Source of the DNA: Thiotrichaceae bacterium UBA4486
GTDB lineage: Bacteria; Pseudomonadota; Gammaproteobacteria; Eutrophobiales; Eutrophobiaceae
DNA length: 59,942 nt
NCBI GenBank assembly: GCA_002389045.1
Contig: DGNS01000015.1
Coordinates: 1 to 59,942 of the forward strand
Direction: 5' to 3'
Part shown: in pieces, positions 8,617 to 17,612 of the stretch
How positions within the stretch are numbered: position 1 is the stretch's first letter
Layout of the letters: every line of letters begins with the position of its first letter
Program-made: the position numbers and the translations under genes
The notes under the pieces: generated by a model
What the model was told of the DNA's origin: nothing
Database searches by the model: none
The model's input: the letters and a program-made list of their open reading frames with translations, nothing else

Positions 8617-9659
8617 CAGTCCACGTCATCGAAAAGTTGCGGCGTCTGCCCCGATGCTGCCGGCGGCGTCAACCCGAAATGCTGCCAGGCGGTTTTCGTT
8701 GCCGTGCGACCGCGCGAGGTGCGCATCATGAAACCCTGCTGGATCAGGTACGGTTCCAGCACGTCTTCGATGGTGTCGCGTTCCTCGCCGATGGCCGCGG
8801 CGAGACTGTCCACACCCACCGGGCCGCCCTCGAATTTCTGCATAATGGCCAGCAGCAGCTTGCGATCCATCATATCGAGACCGTAAGCATCGACATCGAG
8901 CATATCCAGTGCGCGCCGGGCGATATCGACGCTGATCACGCCGTCACCCTTGACCTCGGCGTAATCACGTACGCGGCGCAACAGCCGGTTGGCAATGCGC
9001 GGTGTGCCACGGGATCGCCTGGAGATCTCGTCGGCGCCCTGCGGGTCAATGCCAATCTTCAGGATCCCGGCTGAACGGCCGATGATGCGCGTGAGTTCTT
9101 CGGCATTGTAAAATTCGAGGCGCTGAACAATACCAAAACGGTCACGCAGCGGTGATGTCAGCAGACCGGCGCGTGTGGTGGCGCCGACCAGGGTAAACGG
9201 CGGCACGTCCAGCTTGATGGCGCGGGCGGCCGGCCCGTCGCCGATCATAATGTCGATCTGGTAATCCTCCATCGCCGGATACAGTACTTCTTCCACCACG
9301 GGGCTGAGCCGGTGGATCTCGTCGATAAAAAGTACATCGTGCGGTTCGAGGTTGGTCAGCAGCGCGGCGAGATCGCCGGCCCGTTCCAGTACCGGACCGG
9401 AAGTCTGGCGCAGGTTCACGCCCATTTCATTGGCAATGATATGTGCCAGCGTGGTCTTGCCCAGACCCGGCGGCCCGAAGATGAGTACGTGGTCCAGCGA
9501 CTCGGCACGCTTGCGCGCCGCGCCGATGAAAATTTCCATTTGCTCGTGCACCGCCTTCTGGCCCATGTAATCGGAGAGTTTTTTCGGGCGCAGCGTGTTC
9601 TCGGCGACGGCGTCCTCGGCCGTGCTGTTCGGGGATATCACCGGATTCGGATCTACCAT
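8616..9659 (-). CDS. ruvB: Holliday junction branch-migration helicase RuvB
   Basis: A 347-aa AAA+ motor driving branch migration with RuvA. Walker A is FGPPGLGKTTLA, Walker B is LFIDEIHRL, and sensor 1 lies in VGATTRAG. A C-terminal winged helix ends with MRTSRGRTATKTAWQHFG. I start at the ATG at 9659 (MVDPNPVISP), which matches the family N-terminus. The frame extends to a TTG at 9725, but those 22 residues do not look like RuvB. The gene is separated by 177 bp from ruvA. Confidence 0.96.
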   Translation of the reverse strand: MVDPNPVISPNSTAEDAVAENTLRPKKLSDYMGQKAVHEQMEIFIGAARKRAESLDHVLIFGPPGLGKTTLAHIIANEMGVNLRQTSGPVLERAGDLAALLTNLEPHDVLFIDEIHRLSPVVEEVLYPAMEDYQIDIMIGDGPAARAIKLDVPPFTLVGATTRAGLLTSPLRDRFGIVQRLEFYNAEELTRIIGRSAGILKIGIDPQGADEISRRSRGTPRIANRLLRRVRDYAEVKGDGVISVDIARRALDMLDVDAYGLDMMDRKLLLAIMQKFEGGPVGVDSLAAAIGEERDTIEDVLEPYLIQQGFMMRTSRGRTATKTAWQHFGLTPPAASGQTPQLFDDVD

Positions 9660-9836
9660 GGGTATTCGGGTTAGTGTGCCTTGTCTCGCCTGTGTTCGTT
9701 CATATTGAGACAGATTATTCCTCAATGCTATTGGCGATGACCCGGATTATCGCATGAGTCACAGTGTAATGCCGGATCAGGGCGGAATTATGGCGCAATC
9801 CGGGAGATTTGATGATCTCTGTTTCGGCGCCGACCA

Positions 9837-10439
9837 TCACCGGGTTACCGAGGCTTTCAACGCCTCACGGATCAGTTCCTCGCTGCTCATGCCGTCGCCG
9901 ACGATGGCGTGAACGTGCTTGCTGGCTTCCTGGGGTTTGTAACCGAGACCGATGAGCGCGCTGATGGCCTCGCTCACCGGGTCCGGAATGCTGCCCGGGC
10001 CGGCGAGGTTGCGGTCGGCGGCGCCGGAGATGAAGGCGCCATCGAGACGGTCGCGCATTTCCACGATCAGTCGTTCGGCGGTTTTCTTGCCGACGCCGGG
10101 AAGTTTCACCAGCCGGTCGGTGTCCTGGTTCTGGATGCAGACGGCGAACTCGTCGGCCTCGATACCGGAGAGAATGGTCAGCGCCAGTTTGGCGCCGACA
10201 CCGTTGATCTTGATCAGCGTGCGAAACATGCGCCGCTCACTTTCAGTGGCGAAACCGAACAGCAGGTGGGCATCCTCGCGCACCACCAGGTGCGTAAACA
10301 ACCGGATCTCGCTGCCGGTTTCCGGAAGGTTGTAAAACGTGGTCATCGGCGCCTCGATCTCGTAACCGACGCCGTAGGCTTCCACGATCAGCAGCGGCGG
10401 CTGTTTTTCGATCAAAATGCCGCGGATCAGGCCGATCAT
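9837..10439 (-). CDS. ruvA: Holliday junction DNA-binding protein RuvA
   Basis: A 200-aa tetrameric junction-binding subunit starting MIGLIRG. Domain I is an OB fold (1-62). Domain II has two HhH motifs (KINGVGAKLALTIL and KLPGVGKKTAERLI). The flexible linker is followed by the RuvB-binding domain III (about 150-200, ALIGLGYKPQEA). The start ATG overlaps the ruvC stop (ATGA), indicating coupled translation. Confidence 0.96.
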   Translation of the reverse strand: MIGLIRGILIEKQPPLLIVEAYGVGYEIEAPMTTFYNLPETGSEIRLFTHLVVREDAHLLFGFATESERRMFRTLIKINGVGAKLALTILSGIEADEFAVCIQNQDTDRLVKLPGVGKKTAERLIVEMRDRLDGAFISGAADRNLAGPGSIPDPVSEAISALIGLGYKPQEASKHVHAIVGDGMSSEELIREALKASVTR

Positions 10440-10954
10440 TGCAAGCGTCCCCCGCGGACGCCTTTGACGCCCTGCATGCGCAACAGTCCCTCGCGGGAGT
10501 GGGCATGACACAGTGCGATGGCCAGCGCATCAGCAGCATCGGCGGCCGGCGCTTCGCTGAGACACAGCAGTACCTTGATCATGTGCTGGACCTGTTCCTT
10601 GCTGGCGTGGCCCTTGCCGACGGTGGCCTGTTTGACGCGATTGGCGGTGTATTCGTACACCGGCAGGTCACGGCTGGCGCAGGCGGTGATAGCGGCGCCG
10701 CGGGCCTGCCCCAGTTTCAGGGCCGAGTCGGCATTCCGGTGCATAAACACCTGTTCCACCGAGATTTCACCGGGCTTGAAGGTTTCGATGAGGCCGAGCA
10801 CGCCTTCGTGAATGACCTTGAGTTTATCCGCGAGTGATTCGCCCCGGACATGAATGATGCCGTTATCGACGTGGCGGGAGTGGTTGCCATCGACGTCGAT
10901 GATGCCGTAACCGGTGTTGATGGAGCCTGGATCGATGCCAAGTATCCTTATCAC
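10436..10954 (-). CDS. ruvC: Holliday junction endonuclease RuvC
   Basis: A 172-aa RNase-H-fold resolvase. The four catalytic acids are visible: D8 (GIDPGSINTGYG), E67 (SVEQVF), D139 and D142 (ADAADALAIALCHA). It cuts junctions guided by RuvAB. It is the first gene of ruvCAB, and repeat-bearing DNA (10961-11060) lies directly upstream where its promoter would be. Confidence 0.96.
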   Translation of the reverse strand: MIRILGIDPGSINTGYGIIDVDGNHSRHVDNGIIHVRGESLADKLKVIHEGVLGLIETFKPGEISVEQVFMHRNADSALKLGQARGAAITACASRDLPVYEYTANRVKQATVGKGHASKEQVQHMIKVLLCLSEAPAADAADALAIALCHAHSREGLLRMQGVKGVRGGRLQ

Positions 10955-10960
10955 GGCTGG

Positions 10961-11060
10961 GTAGCTCGTCGTTCGTAACTCGTCGTTGGTAGTTCGTGGT
11001 TTGTAGCTCGTAAATGTCTTTTCACCTCGAAGGAGTTACGAGGCAAGAGATACGAGATAC
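10961..11060. repeat. Intergenic repeat, family G (TAGCTCGT/TTCGTAACTCGT words), inverted
   Basis: Between yebC and ruvC the sequence reads GTAGCTCGTCGTTCGTAACT, CGTCGTTGGTAGTTCGTGG, TTTGTAGCTCG, then in the opposite sense GGAGTTACGAGGCAAGAGATACGAGATAC. The two halves are partly complementary (CGTAACTC with GAGTTACG), giving an imperfect hairpin. It resembles in style, but not in sequence, the repeat clusters elsewhere in this window. Confidence 0.65.
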
Positions 11061-11062
11061 TG

Positions 11063-11809
11063 TCAGTTAAGCTGTGCCAGCACATCATCAGGAATATCGG
11101 CGTTGGAGTAAACGCGTTGTACATCGTCCAGGTCTTCGAGCATATCCAGCAATTTTAACATGGTTTGGGCGCCGTCGATGTCCAGGGTGGTGGAGGTGTC
11201 GGCGCGCATGGTGATCTCGGCGTTCTCGGGCGTGTGTCCGGCGGCGATGAGGCCGCCTTTCACGTCGATGAAGTTGTCCGGGTGGGTGATCACGTCGATG
11301 GAGCCGTCGTCGTTGGTGACCACGTCCTCGGCGCCGGCCTCCAGCGCGGCTTCCATCAGGGCATCTTCATCGGTGCCGGCCGGATAGGAGAGAAGGCCGA
11401 CCTTGTTGAACAGGTAGGCGACGGAGCCGTCAGTGCCCAGGTTCCCGCCGAACTTGGTGAACGCGTGGCGCACCTCGGCCACGGTGCGGTTCCTGTTATC
11501 GGTCATGGTGTCCACCATTACGGCAACGCCGCCGGGCCCATAACCCTCGTAGCGGATTTCATCGACGTTATCACTCTCGTCGCCACCGGCGCCGCGTTTG
11601 ACGGCGCGATCGATGGTATCCCTGGTCATGTTGTTGGACAGTGCATTGTCGATGGCGGCACGTAGCCGTGGGTTGGCGTCCGGATCACCGCCGCCGAGCC
11701 GCGCCGATACGGTTATCTCACGAATCAGTTTGGTGAACAGTTTACCGCGCTTGGCGTCCTGCTTGCCCTTGCGGTGCTGAATATTCGCCCATTTACTGTG
11801 TCCAGCCAT
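11063..11809 (-). CDS. yebC: YebC/TACO1-family regulatory protein
   Basis: A 248-aa protein starting MAGHSKWANIQHRKGKQDAK, the invariant family N-terminus. It contains the central EIRYEGYGPGGVAVMVD motif and spans the usual three domains. YebC proteins are described as DNA-binding regulators and, more recently, as translation factors acting at difficult proline stretches. It often lies directly upstream of ruvC as here; the 108-bp gap contains family G repeats. Confidence 0.95.
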   Translation of the reverse strand: MAGHSKWANIQHRKGKQDAKRGKLFTKLIREITVSARLGGGDPDANPRLRAAIDNALSNNMTRDTIDRAVKRGAGGDESDNVDEIRYEGYGPGGVAVMVDTMTDNRNRTVAEVRHAFTKFGGNLGTDGSVAYLFNKVGLLSYPAGTDEDALMEAALEAGAEDVVTNDDGSIDVITHPDNFIDVKGGLIAAGHTPENAEITMRADTSTTLDIDGAQTMLKLLDMLEDLDDVQRVYSNADIPDDVLAQLN

Positions 11810-11854
11810 ATATTCTCTACCTCGGAAAATCCGGGCGAATTCTACCGTAATCGG

Positions 11855-11927
11855 GTGACAGGTAACAGGTAACAGTGAACAGTGAACAGTGAACAGTAAG
11901 GCAGGTGTCTGACTTTAGTCTGACACC
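11855..11927. repeat. GTGAACA tandem words plus 24-bp hyphenated palindrome (families D and E)
   Basis: Upstream of yebC lie GTAACAG and GTGAACA words (ACAGTGAACAGTGAACAGTG, 11855-11898). Directly after them is a hyphenated palindrome at 11904-11927 with arms GGTGTC and GACACC around TGACTTTAGTCT. The palindrome recurs, with small changes, at 35075, 35125, 35188, 35318, 35766, 35843 and 49018. At 49018 a GTAACAG word also precedes it. Confidence 0.75.
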
Positions 11928-12019
11928 GTGTTGACACTTCAGACCGCTGATCCGCGGCACTCAAGTTTTATCCCGCACGGGCCGCTGATCGGGGTATATC
12001 GAAACTCCGTGAGCGAACC

Positions 12020-12739
12020 ATGCGACTGACTTCTACAATCCTGCTGCTGATGATCTGCGTGAATGCGCCGGCCGCGACACAGGAGGCGCTGTATTCCAGC
12101 GCCCGGATGCGCGAGTTACAGTTGCTCAGTTACTACCAGGTCAGGGCGCAAGAAGGCGATGCCCACGCCCAGTTCCGGGTGGGCTGGGCCTATGAAACGG
12201 GTGACGGACTGCCGCAGGATCCGATCGCGGCGGCGCGGTGGTATGAACGCGCAGCGAGCCAGGGTCATCGCAATGCCCGGCTGAACCTGGCGCTACTGGA
12301 TCCGGACCCGGTACTGACCATGGCACCGGAGGAGAAACAGTTTCTCGATTTGTTCGAACAGGCCATTGATGGCGCCCGCAACGCTCGAATTGCCGTGGCC
12401 CAGCAAGCCGTGCTGGGACGCTACAATCGCCCGGAACTGAAGCAGATTTACCACTGGCTGACAAAGCTGGCCCGCGAGGGTGACATACAGGCCCAACATC
12501 TGCTGGCCACGTTTTATATACAGGGTCGCGGGGTGCCGCAGAATTTTGTTCACGCCTACTCCTGGTTCAGCATTGCCGCGGCTTCAGGCCACCCGCCCGC
12601 CATCACCAGCCGCGACGCCGTGGCCGGGTTGATGTCGGCAACACAGCTTGAGCAGGGCCAGGCATTGGCGATGGAATTTTACGAGAAAATTACCGGGAAT
12701 TCGGGGTTGGATCCGGCTGATAACGTGAGTCGGAACTGA
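12020..12739 (+). CDS. Secreted Sel1-repeat protein
   Basis: A 239-aa protein with a signal peptide (about 1-19, ending PAA) and Sel1-like TPR repeats. One repeat is at about 43-80 (GDAHAQFRVGWAYETGDGLPQDPIAAARWYERAA). A second is at about 157-195 (GDIQAQHLLATFYIQGRGVPQNFVHAYSWFSIAA). Such proteins serve as periplasmic protein-protein scaffolds; the partner is unknown. It is a lone plus-strand gene between minus-strand blocks and converges with nadA. Confidence 0.8.
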   Translation: MRLTSTILLLMICVNAPAATQEALYSSARMRELQLLSYYQVRAQEGDAHAQFRVGWAYETGDGLPQDPIAAARWYERAASQGHRNARLNLALLDPDPVLTMAPEEKQFLDLFEQAIDGARNARIAVAQQAVLGRYNRPELKQIYHWLTKLAREGDIQAQHLLATFYIQGRGVPQNFVHAYSWFSIAAASGHPPAITSRDAVAGLMSATQLEQGQALAMEFYEKITGNSGLDPADNVSRN

Positions 12740-12890
12740 AAGCTACTAGCTACTAGCCACTAGCCACAAGCTACAAGTGAATCATTAATATTCCAGGATA
12801 CATTCAGGGTTGTGTCCTTATTGGCACTTCCGAAAAATCAGCTTTGAATCTTTATTACTTGTTGCTAGTAGCTTGTGGCTTGTAGCTTTC
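12739..12890. repeat. Large imperfect inverted repeat, family B (GCTACTAGC/CACAAGC words)
   Basis: Between the convergent Sel1 gene and nadA. The left arm (12739-12777) is built of GCTACTAGCTACTAGCCAC and CACAAGCTACAAG words. The right arm (12858-12890) is their reverse complement (TTGCTAGTAGCTTGTGGC). About 80 bp of ordinary sequence lie between. It could fold as a long stem and act as a bidirectional terminator. A second copy of the same architecture lies at 29293-29477. Confidence 0.75.
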
Positions 12891-12892
12891 AG

Positions 12893-13969
12893 TCAAGCAT
12901 CCCCAGCACCGTAAATCTTCTGCTTGTTGGCTTCGGCAAAATCCAACAGGCGTTTGATGGGCAGCTTCGCACGTTCGATGATCGCCGCATCAACCTGTAC
13001 CTCGTTGTTCATCAGGCGCAGTGTTGACGCCAGTGATTTCAGGCCATTCATGGCCATCCATGGGCAGTGTGCGCAGCTTTTGCAGGTCGCGCCCTTGCCG
13101 GCAGTCGGTGCCTCGATGAAGACCTTGCCCGGGGCGGCCTGTTGCATCTTGTGAAAAATCCCCTTGTCGGTGGCGACGATGAACTCCTTGTCCGGCAGGG
13201 TCTGCGCGGCCTTTATGATGCCCGTGGTCGAGCCCACGACATCGGCGATTTCGATGACACTTGGCGGTGACTCCGGGTGCACCAGGACTTTCGCCCGCGG
13301 ATGTTGCGCCTTCAGTTCGAGTAATTCCCGGCCCTTGAACTCCTCGTGCACGACACAACTGCCCTGCCAGATGAGCATGTCCGCGCCGCTCTGTTCCTCT
13401 ACGTATTCACCCAGGTATTTGTCCGGCGCCCAGATAATCTTCTTGCCCTGTGCCTTCAGGTGTTTGACCACATCCACGGCGCTGCCGGAGGTGACCATCC
13501 AGTCGGCACGCGCTTTCACGGCGGCACTGGTATTGGCATAGACCACCACGATATGGTCCGGGTGAGCATCGCAAAAGGCGCTGAATGCATCCGGCGGGCA
13601 ACCGAGATCCAGTGAACATTCCGCTTCCAGCGTCGGCATGAGCACGGTTTTTTCAGGATTCAGGATCTTGGCTGTTTCGCCCATGAAGCGAACACCGCAC
13701 ACCACCAGCGTGCTGGCATCGGCCTCGTGACCGAAGCGGGCCATATCCAGTGAGTCGGAGACATAACCGCCGGTCTCGTCGGCCAGTTGCTGTAATTCCG
13801 CATCCACGTAGTAATGCGCCACCAGCACGGCGTCGCGTTCCTGCAGCAACTGTTTGATGTCGCGGCGCAGTTCCACGCGTTCCTGCTCGTTGAGGATCTC
13901 TTCCACCGTGTCGGGGATCTGGTCCACGCGCAGGCGGTAGTCGGTGAGTTTTTCGGTGCTTGTGTTCAT
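12893..13969 (-). CDS. nadA: Quinolinate synthase NadA
   Basis: A 358-aa [4Fe-4S] enzyme that condenses iminoaspartate with dihydroxyacetone phosphate to quinolinate, the first committed step of de novo NAD synthesis with NadB. Cluster ligands align with the E. coli trio: C118 (AECSLDLG), C205 (WQGSC) and C302 (CAHCPWMAMN). It starts 18 bp after nrtR on the same strand, implying one transcript under the NrtR operator. No nadB or nadC is in the window. Confidence 0.96.
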   Translation of the reverse strand: MNTSTEKLTDYRLRVDQIPDTVEEILNEQERVELRRDIKQLLQERDAVLVAHYYVDAELQQLADETGGYVSDSLDMARFGHEADASTLVVCGVRFMGETAKILNPEKTVLMPTLEAECSLDLGCPPDAFSAFCDAHPDHIVVVYANTSAAVKARADWMVTSGSAVDVVKHLKAQGKKIIWAPDKYLGEYVEEQSGADMLIWQGSCVVHEEFKGRELLELKAQHPRAKVLVHPESPPSVIEIADVVGSTTGIIKAAQTLPDKEFIVATDKGIFHKMQQAAPGKVFIEAPTAGKGATCKSCAHCPWMAMNGLKSLASTLRLMNNEVQVDAAIIERAKLPIKRLLDFAEANKQKIYGAGDA

Positions 13970-13987
13970 AGGATCCAGGGTTGCGGT

Positions 13988-14656
13988 TTATTTAACGATC
14001 TGGACGGTGTCCGGTGATTTCGCCCGGTACAGGCGTGCCGGCCGGTGGCCACCGTTGCGGCGCACTTCGCCCGTGTCAGTGAGACAGTCATAAGTCCTGA
14101 GGCGTTTACGGAAATTGCGCTTGTCGAGACGTTCATCGAGGATGCACTCGTATACGGATTGCAGTTCGCCGAGGGTGAATTTCTCCGGCATGAACTTCAG
14201 GGCGATGGTGGAATAATCGAGTTTCGAAGACACCCGCTGCTGCGCCTTGTGAATGATGTCGACGTGATCGAATGCGAGTTCCGGCAGATCACGATACGCG
14301 AACCAGCGCACTGCGCGGGCATCGGATGCGGCGCGAATCTCGATATCGGTAGCGGGCACCAGGGCGTAGTAAGCCACACTGATGACGCGTTCGCGCGGAT
14401 CGCGTCCGGGTTTGCCGAAGGTGTAGAGTTGCTCCAGGTAAACGCCGCTGACGCCGGTCTCCTCCTCCAGTTCGCGCAGCGCGCAGTCCTCCAGGTCCTC
14501 GTCGATATCCAGAAAACCGCCGGGCAATGCCCAGTGGTTTGCGAAGGGCGGACGGGCCCGGCGCACAAGCAGTACCTTCAGGCACTCATCGATGAGACCG
14601 AACAGGACCACGTCGGTGGTGACGGCGGGATGGGGATAGTTGTACTGGTAACTCAT
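13988..14656 (-). CDS. nrtR: NrtR-type Nudix transcriptional regulator of NAD metabolism
   Basis: A 222-aa two-domain protein. The N-terminal Nudix domain (about 8-140) has an intact Nudix box: G followed by E, then REL and EETG in ELEEETGVSGVYLEQ. It may therefore still hydrolyse ADP-ribose or only bind it. The C-terminal winged helix (about 150-222, LGELQSVYECILDERLDKRNFRKRL) is diagnostic of NrtR. NrtR represses NAD genes and is released by ADP-ribose. Placement directly before nadA and a palindromic operator at its own start support autoregulated nrtR-nadA. A plain Nudix hydrolase is the alternative, but the C-terminal domain argues against it. Confidence 0.88.
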   Translation of the reverse strand: MSYQYNYPHPAVTTDVVLFGLIDECLKVLLVRRARPPFANHWALPGGFLDIDEDLEDCALRELEEETGVSGVYLEQLYTFGKPGRDPRERVISVAYYALVPATDIEIRAASDARAVRWFAYRDLPELAFDHVDIIHKAQQRVSSKLDYSTIALKFMPEKFTLGELQSVYECILDERLDKRNFRKRLRTYDCLTDTGEVRRNGGHRPARLYRAKSPDTVQIVK

Positions 14657-14663
14657 GGCCTAC

Positions 14664-14705
14664 TTAGTGTAAAACTTACACTTAAACATAGTGTACAATT
14701 CACAC
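14664..14705 (-). promoter_or_regulatory. Probable NrtR operator (two sites) upstream of nrtR-nadA
   Basis: Seven bases beyond the nrtR ATG is a perfect 17-bp palindrome, AGTGTAA-AAC-TTACACT (14666-14682). A second imperfect site, GTGTACAATTCACAC (14691-14705), is centred 24 bp further upstream. The GTGTAA...TTACAC form matches the general style of NrtR boxes. Two sites flanking a presumed promoter suggest cooperative repression. Confidence 0.7.
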
Positions 14706-14762
14706 AAAGTCAATTTCAATAATCATTGCTTTGCCAGTCGTTTTTTTGGCGTAAGTAAGTAA

Positions 14763-16541
14763 TTACTCAGATTTGTTGGACTTCGTGGTTTTGATCCCCA
14801 GCTCGCGCAGTTGCTTGTGCGAAGCCGGTGACGGTGCCGAGGTTAACAGGCAACTGGCGGTCTGGGTTTTCGGAAATGCAATCACGTCGCGGATGGATTC
14901 CGAGCCGGACATGAGCATGACCGTGCGGTCGAGCCCGAAGGCGATGCCGCCGTGCGGCGGGCAGCCATAGTCCAGGGCCGTGATGAGAAAACCGAATTTT
15001 TCCTGCGCCGAGGCCTCGTCGATGCCGAGCAGTTTCAGCGCCGCTTTTTGCATGTCGGGCCGGTGGATACGAATGGAGCCGCCGCCCAGTTCGATGCCGT
15101 TCAGTACCAGGTCGTAGGCCCGGGACAGCGCTTCGCCGGGGTTTTTGATCAGGTCTTCGGGATCCGGGGATTGCGGCGCGGTGAATGGATGATGCAACGG
15201 GTCCCAGCGGTTCTCATCCTCGTTGAACTCGAACATGGGGAAATCCACGATCCAGACGAAGCGCCAGTCACCTTCGAGCAGATTCCGGTCTGCGGCAAGC
15301 TGGTTGCGCAGGTGGCCGAGGGAATCGTTAACGACGCGGGCCTTGTCCGCGCCGAAGAACACCAGGTCGCCGGTTTGTGCGCCGGTGCGTTCCATAATCG
15401 CGCTAACGGTGGCGTCGGGCAGAAATTTGAGAATCGGCGATTGCAGACCGTCGCGGCCGGCCGCGGCGTCATTGACCTTGATGTAGGCGAGACCCCTGGC
15501 GCCAAACTGGCTGACCAGTTTGGTGTAATCATCGATTTCCTTGCGGGTCAGGTTACCGCCGTTCGGCAGGCGCAGCGCGGCGACGCGGCCGTCTTCCATG
15601 TTGGCGGGGCCGGAGAAGACCTTGAATTCCACGTCTTTCATCAGGTCCGAGACTTCCACCAGTTCCAGGGGATTACGCAGGTCCGGCCGGTCGTTGCCGA
15701 AACGGTCCATGGCTTCATGGTAGGTCATGCGTTGGATGGGCAGGGTGACCTCGACATTGAGCACTTGCTTGAACAGATCCCTCATCATGTTTTCCATCAG
15801 CTCCATAATGCCGTTTTCGTCCATGAACGAGGTCTCGATATCGAGCTGGGTGAACTCCGGCTGGCGGTCGGCGCGCAGGTCCTCGTCACGGAAACAGCGC
15901 ACGATCTGGTAGTAGCGATCCATGCCCGACATCATCAATAACTGTTTAAAAAGTTGCGGAGATTGCGGCAGGGCGAAAAACTCACCAGGGTGGGTGCGAC
16001 TCGGCACCAGGTAATCGCGGGCGCCCTCGGGCGTGGCGCGGGTCAGCATCGGCGTTTCAATATCGAGAAAGCCGTGTTCATCCATGAAGTTGCGCAGGGT
16101 TTTCACCACGCGGTGACGCAGTTTGATATTCGCCTGCATGGCCGGACGGCGCAGATCCACGTAACGGTAACGCAGGCGAATATCGTCATGAACGTGCTCG
16201 TCGTCGAGCTGGAACGGCGGCGTGTTCGCCCGGTTCAGGATTTCGATGGAATACCCCAGTACTTCCACATCGCCGGTGGACAGATCCGGATTGACCGTGC
16301 CCTCGGGACGGTGGCGGACCTTGCCGGTGATGCGGATGACGAATTCATTGCGCACAGAATCGGCGATGGCGAAGGGTTCGGCGCGATCCGGGTCGAAAAC
16401 GATCTGGGCCAGACCCTCGCGGTCGCGCAGGTCGATGAAAATGACCCCGCCGTGGTCACGGCGGCGGTGCACCCAGCCACACAGACTGATCTCATGGTCG
16501 ATGAACGACGTGTTGATGTGCCCGCAGTAATGACTACGCAT
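14763..16541 (-). CDS. aspS: Aspartyl-tRNA synthetase
   Basis: A 592-aa class II synthetase of the bacterial type. It has an anticodon-binding OB fold (about 1-105), class II motif 2 (FRDEDLRADRQPEFTQLDIE), the bacterial GAD insertion domain (about 290-410) and motif 3 (GIAFGLDRTVMLMSG). Whether it is discriminating cannot be told by eye. It forms the fmdB-DUF502-aspS group common in gammaproteobacteria. Confidence 0.97.
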   Translation of the reverse strand: MRSHYCGHINTSFIDHEISLCGWVHRRRDHGGVIFIDLRDREGLAQIVFDPDRAEPFAIADSVRNEFVIRITGKVRHRPEGTVNPDLSTGDVEVLGYSIEILNRANTPPFQLDDEHVHDDIRLRYRYVDLRRPAMQANIKLRHRVVKTLRNFMDEHGFLDIETPMLTRATPEGARDYLVPSRTHPGEFFALPQSPQLFKQLLMMSGMDRYYQIVRCFRDEDLRADRQPEFTQLDIETSFMDENGIMELMENMMRDLFKQVLNVEVTLPIQRMTYHEAMDRFGNDRPDLRNPLELVEVSDLMKDVEFKVFSGPANMEDGRVAALRLPNGGNLTRKEIDDYTKLVSQFGARGLAYIKVNDAAAGRDGLQSPILKFLPDATVSAIMERTGAQTGDLVFFGADKARVVNDSLGHLRNQLAADRNLLEGDWRFVWIVDFPMFEFNEDENRWDPLHHPFTAPQSPDPEDLIKNPGEALSRAYDLVLNGIELGGGSIRIHRPDMQKAALKLLGIDEASAQEKFGFLITALDYGCPPHGGIAFGLDRTVMLMSGSESIRDVIAFPKTQTASCLLTSAPSPASHKQLRELGIKTTKSNKSE

Positions 16542-16585
16542 ATCAGGTATTTATAGTGGTTGGTCCGGAAACGAAGGGCGCAATG

Positions 16586-17239
16586 TTACGAGGCGTTGTC
16601 GCCTTGCGCAAGCTCTGCCACGCTCTGCTGCAGCAGTTCGGAATCCTCGGGGATGATTACACCCATGGAAATTATGAATTTGAAGCCCTCCTCCACGGTC
16701 ATGTCGAGGGCGCGGACGTCCTGCTCCGGCATCATGACGATAAACCCGGAAGTCGGGTTGGGCGTGGTCGGCACGAATACGGAGATCAGCGTTTCACCGC
16801 TCAGTTTACATGCGGCCGGCAATCCCTTGTTGGTAAGAAAGCCCATACTCCAGATGCCGCGGCGCGGATATTCAACCAGTACTACCTTGCGAAAGGAGTT
16901 GCTGTCGGTGGAGAGCAGCGTGGTGGAAACCTGTTTGACGCTGGTATAAATACTGCGCACCAGCGGGATGCGGCCGACCATGTTCTCCCAGAAACTGACC
17001 AGTTGGTGCCCGAAAAAATTGGCCGCGAAAATACCGGTGAATAACAGTACTGCGACAGCGAGTATGACACCGAAACCCGGAATGGAAATACCGAGGACGT
17101 TTTCCGGGCGAAATTCCGGGGGCAAGAGCAGGATGGTCTTGTCCAGCACGTCAATAACCAGCTTGACGATGATGATCGTGGCCGCCAGTGGCAGCCACAC
17201 CAGCAGGCCGGCGATAATGAGTTTACGCAAGGTGTTCAT
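16586..17239 (-). CDS. DUF502 family inner-membrane protein
   Basis: A 217-aa protein with two N-terminal transmembrane helices (about 8-28 and 58-80), followed by a soluble domain with GRIPLVRSIYTSVKQ, the signature of this family, and FVPTTPNPTSGFI. Function is not established. It sits 44 bp upstream of aspS and 31 bp downstream of the zinc-ribbon gene, the usual neighbourhood. Confidence 0.9.
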   Translation of the reverse strand: MNTLRKLIIAGLLVWLPLAATIIIVKLVIDVLDKTILLLPPEFRPENVLGISIPGFGVILAVAVLLFTGIFAANFFGHQLVSFWENMVGRIPLVRSIYTSVKQVSTTLLSTDSNSFRKVVLVEYPRRGIWSMGFLTNKGLPAACKLSGETLISVFVPTTPNPTSGFIVMMPEQDVRALDMTVEEGFKFIISMGVIIPEDSELLQQSVAELAQGDNAS

Positions 17240-17270
17240 GGCCGCCTAGGATACAGCAATTACCCGGCGT

Positions 17271-17612
17271 TTAATCGGTGGATTCGCCCGTTTTCGCCGG
17301 TTTGTTTTCCGTGGAGGTGTTCTTGTCCGTGGCTTTCTTTTCCCCTTTTGTCTCCGCTTTTCCCGTCTCGCCCTTGTCCTTGCCAGTGGACTCGTCTTTC
17401 TTGTTTGCCGGCTTGTCGTCGGGTTTTTTCTTGTCCTTGAAGTCAGTGACGTACCAGCCTGAACCCTTCAGCTGAAACGCTGCCGCGGTGACACATTTTT
17501 TCAAGGTGTCCTCGTGACAATCCGGGCACTCGGTGAGCGGATCATCGGAGATCTTCTGAAAAGCCTCCAGTTTCTGGCCGCAGGCCGTGCATTGGTATTC
17601 GTAGATAGGCAA
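17271..17612 (-). CDS. FmdB-family zinc-ribbon protein with charged tail
   Basis: A 113-aa protein. The N-terminal half is the FmdB regulatory domain: MPIYEYQCTACGQ, with zinc ligands C8, C11, C29 and C32 and the GSGWYVTDFK closure. The C-terminal half (about 62-113) is a low-complexity tail of Lys, Glu, Thr and Asp (KPADKxE-like). The family is of uncertain regulatory role. It is the first gene of the group ending with aspS. Confidence 0.9.
   Translation of the reverse strand: MPIYEYQCTACGQKLEAFQKISDDPLTECPDCHEDTLKKCVTAAAFQLKGSGWYVTDFKDKKKPDDKPANKKDESTGKDKGETGKAETKGEKKATDKNTSTENKPAKTGESTD

Noticed and set aside
9660..9725. Upstream TTG extension of ruvB by 22 residues
   Set aside because: The added residues do not match RuvB N-termini; the ATG at 9659 gives the normal length.
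14952..15941. A 329-codon plus-strand frame opposite aspS
   Set aside because: Antisense to a full-length synthetase; composition rich in Val/Gly/Gln from reversed codons.
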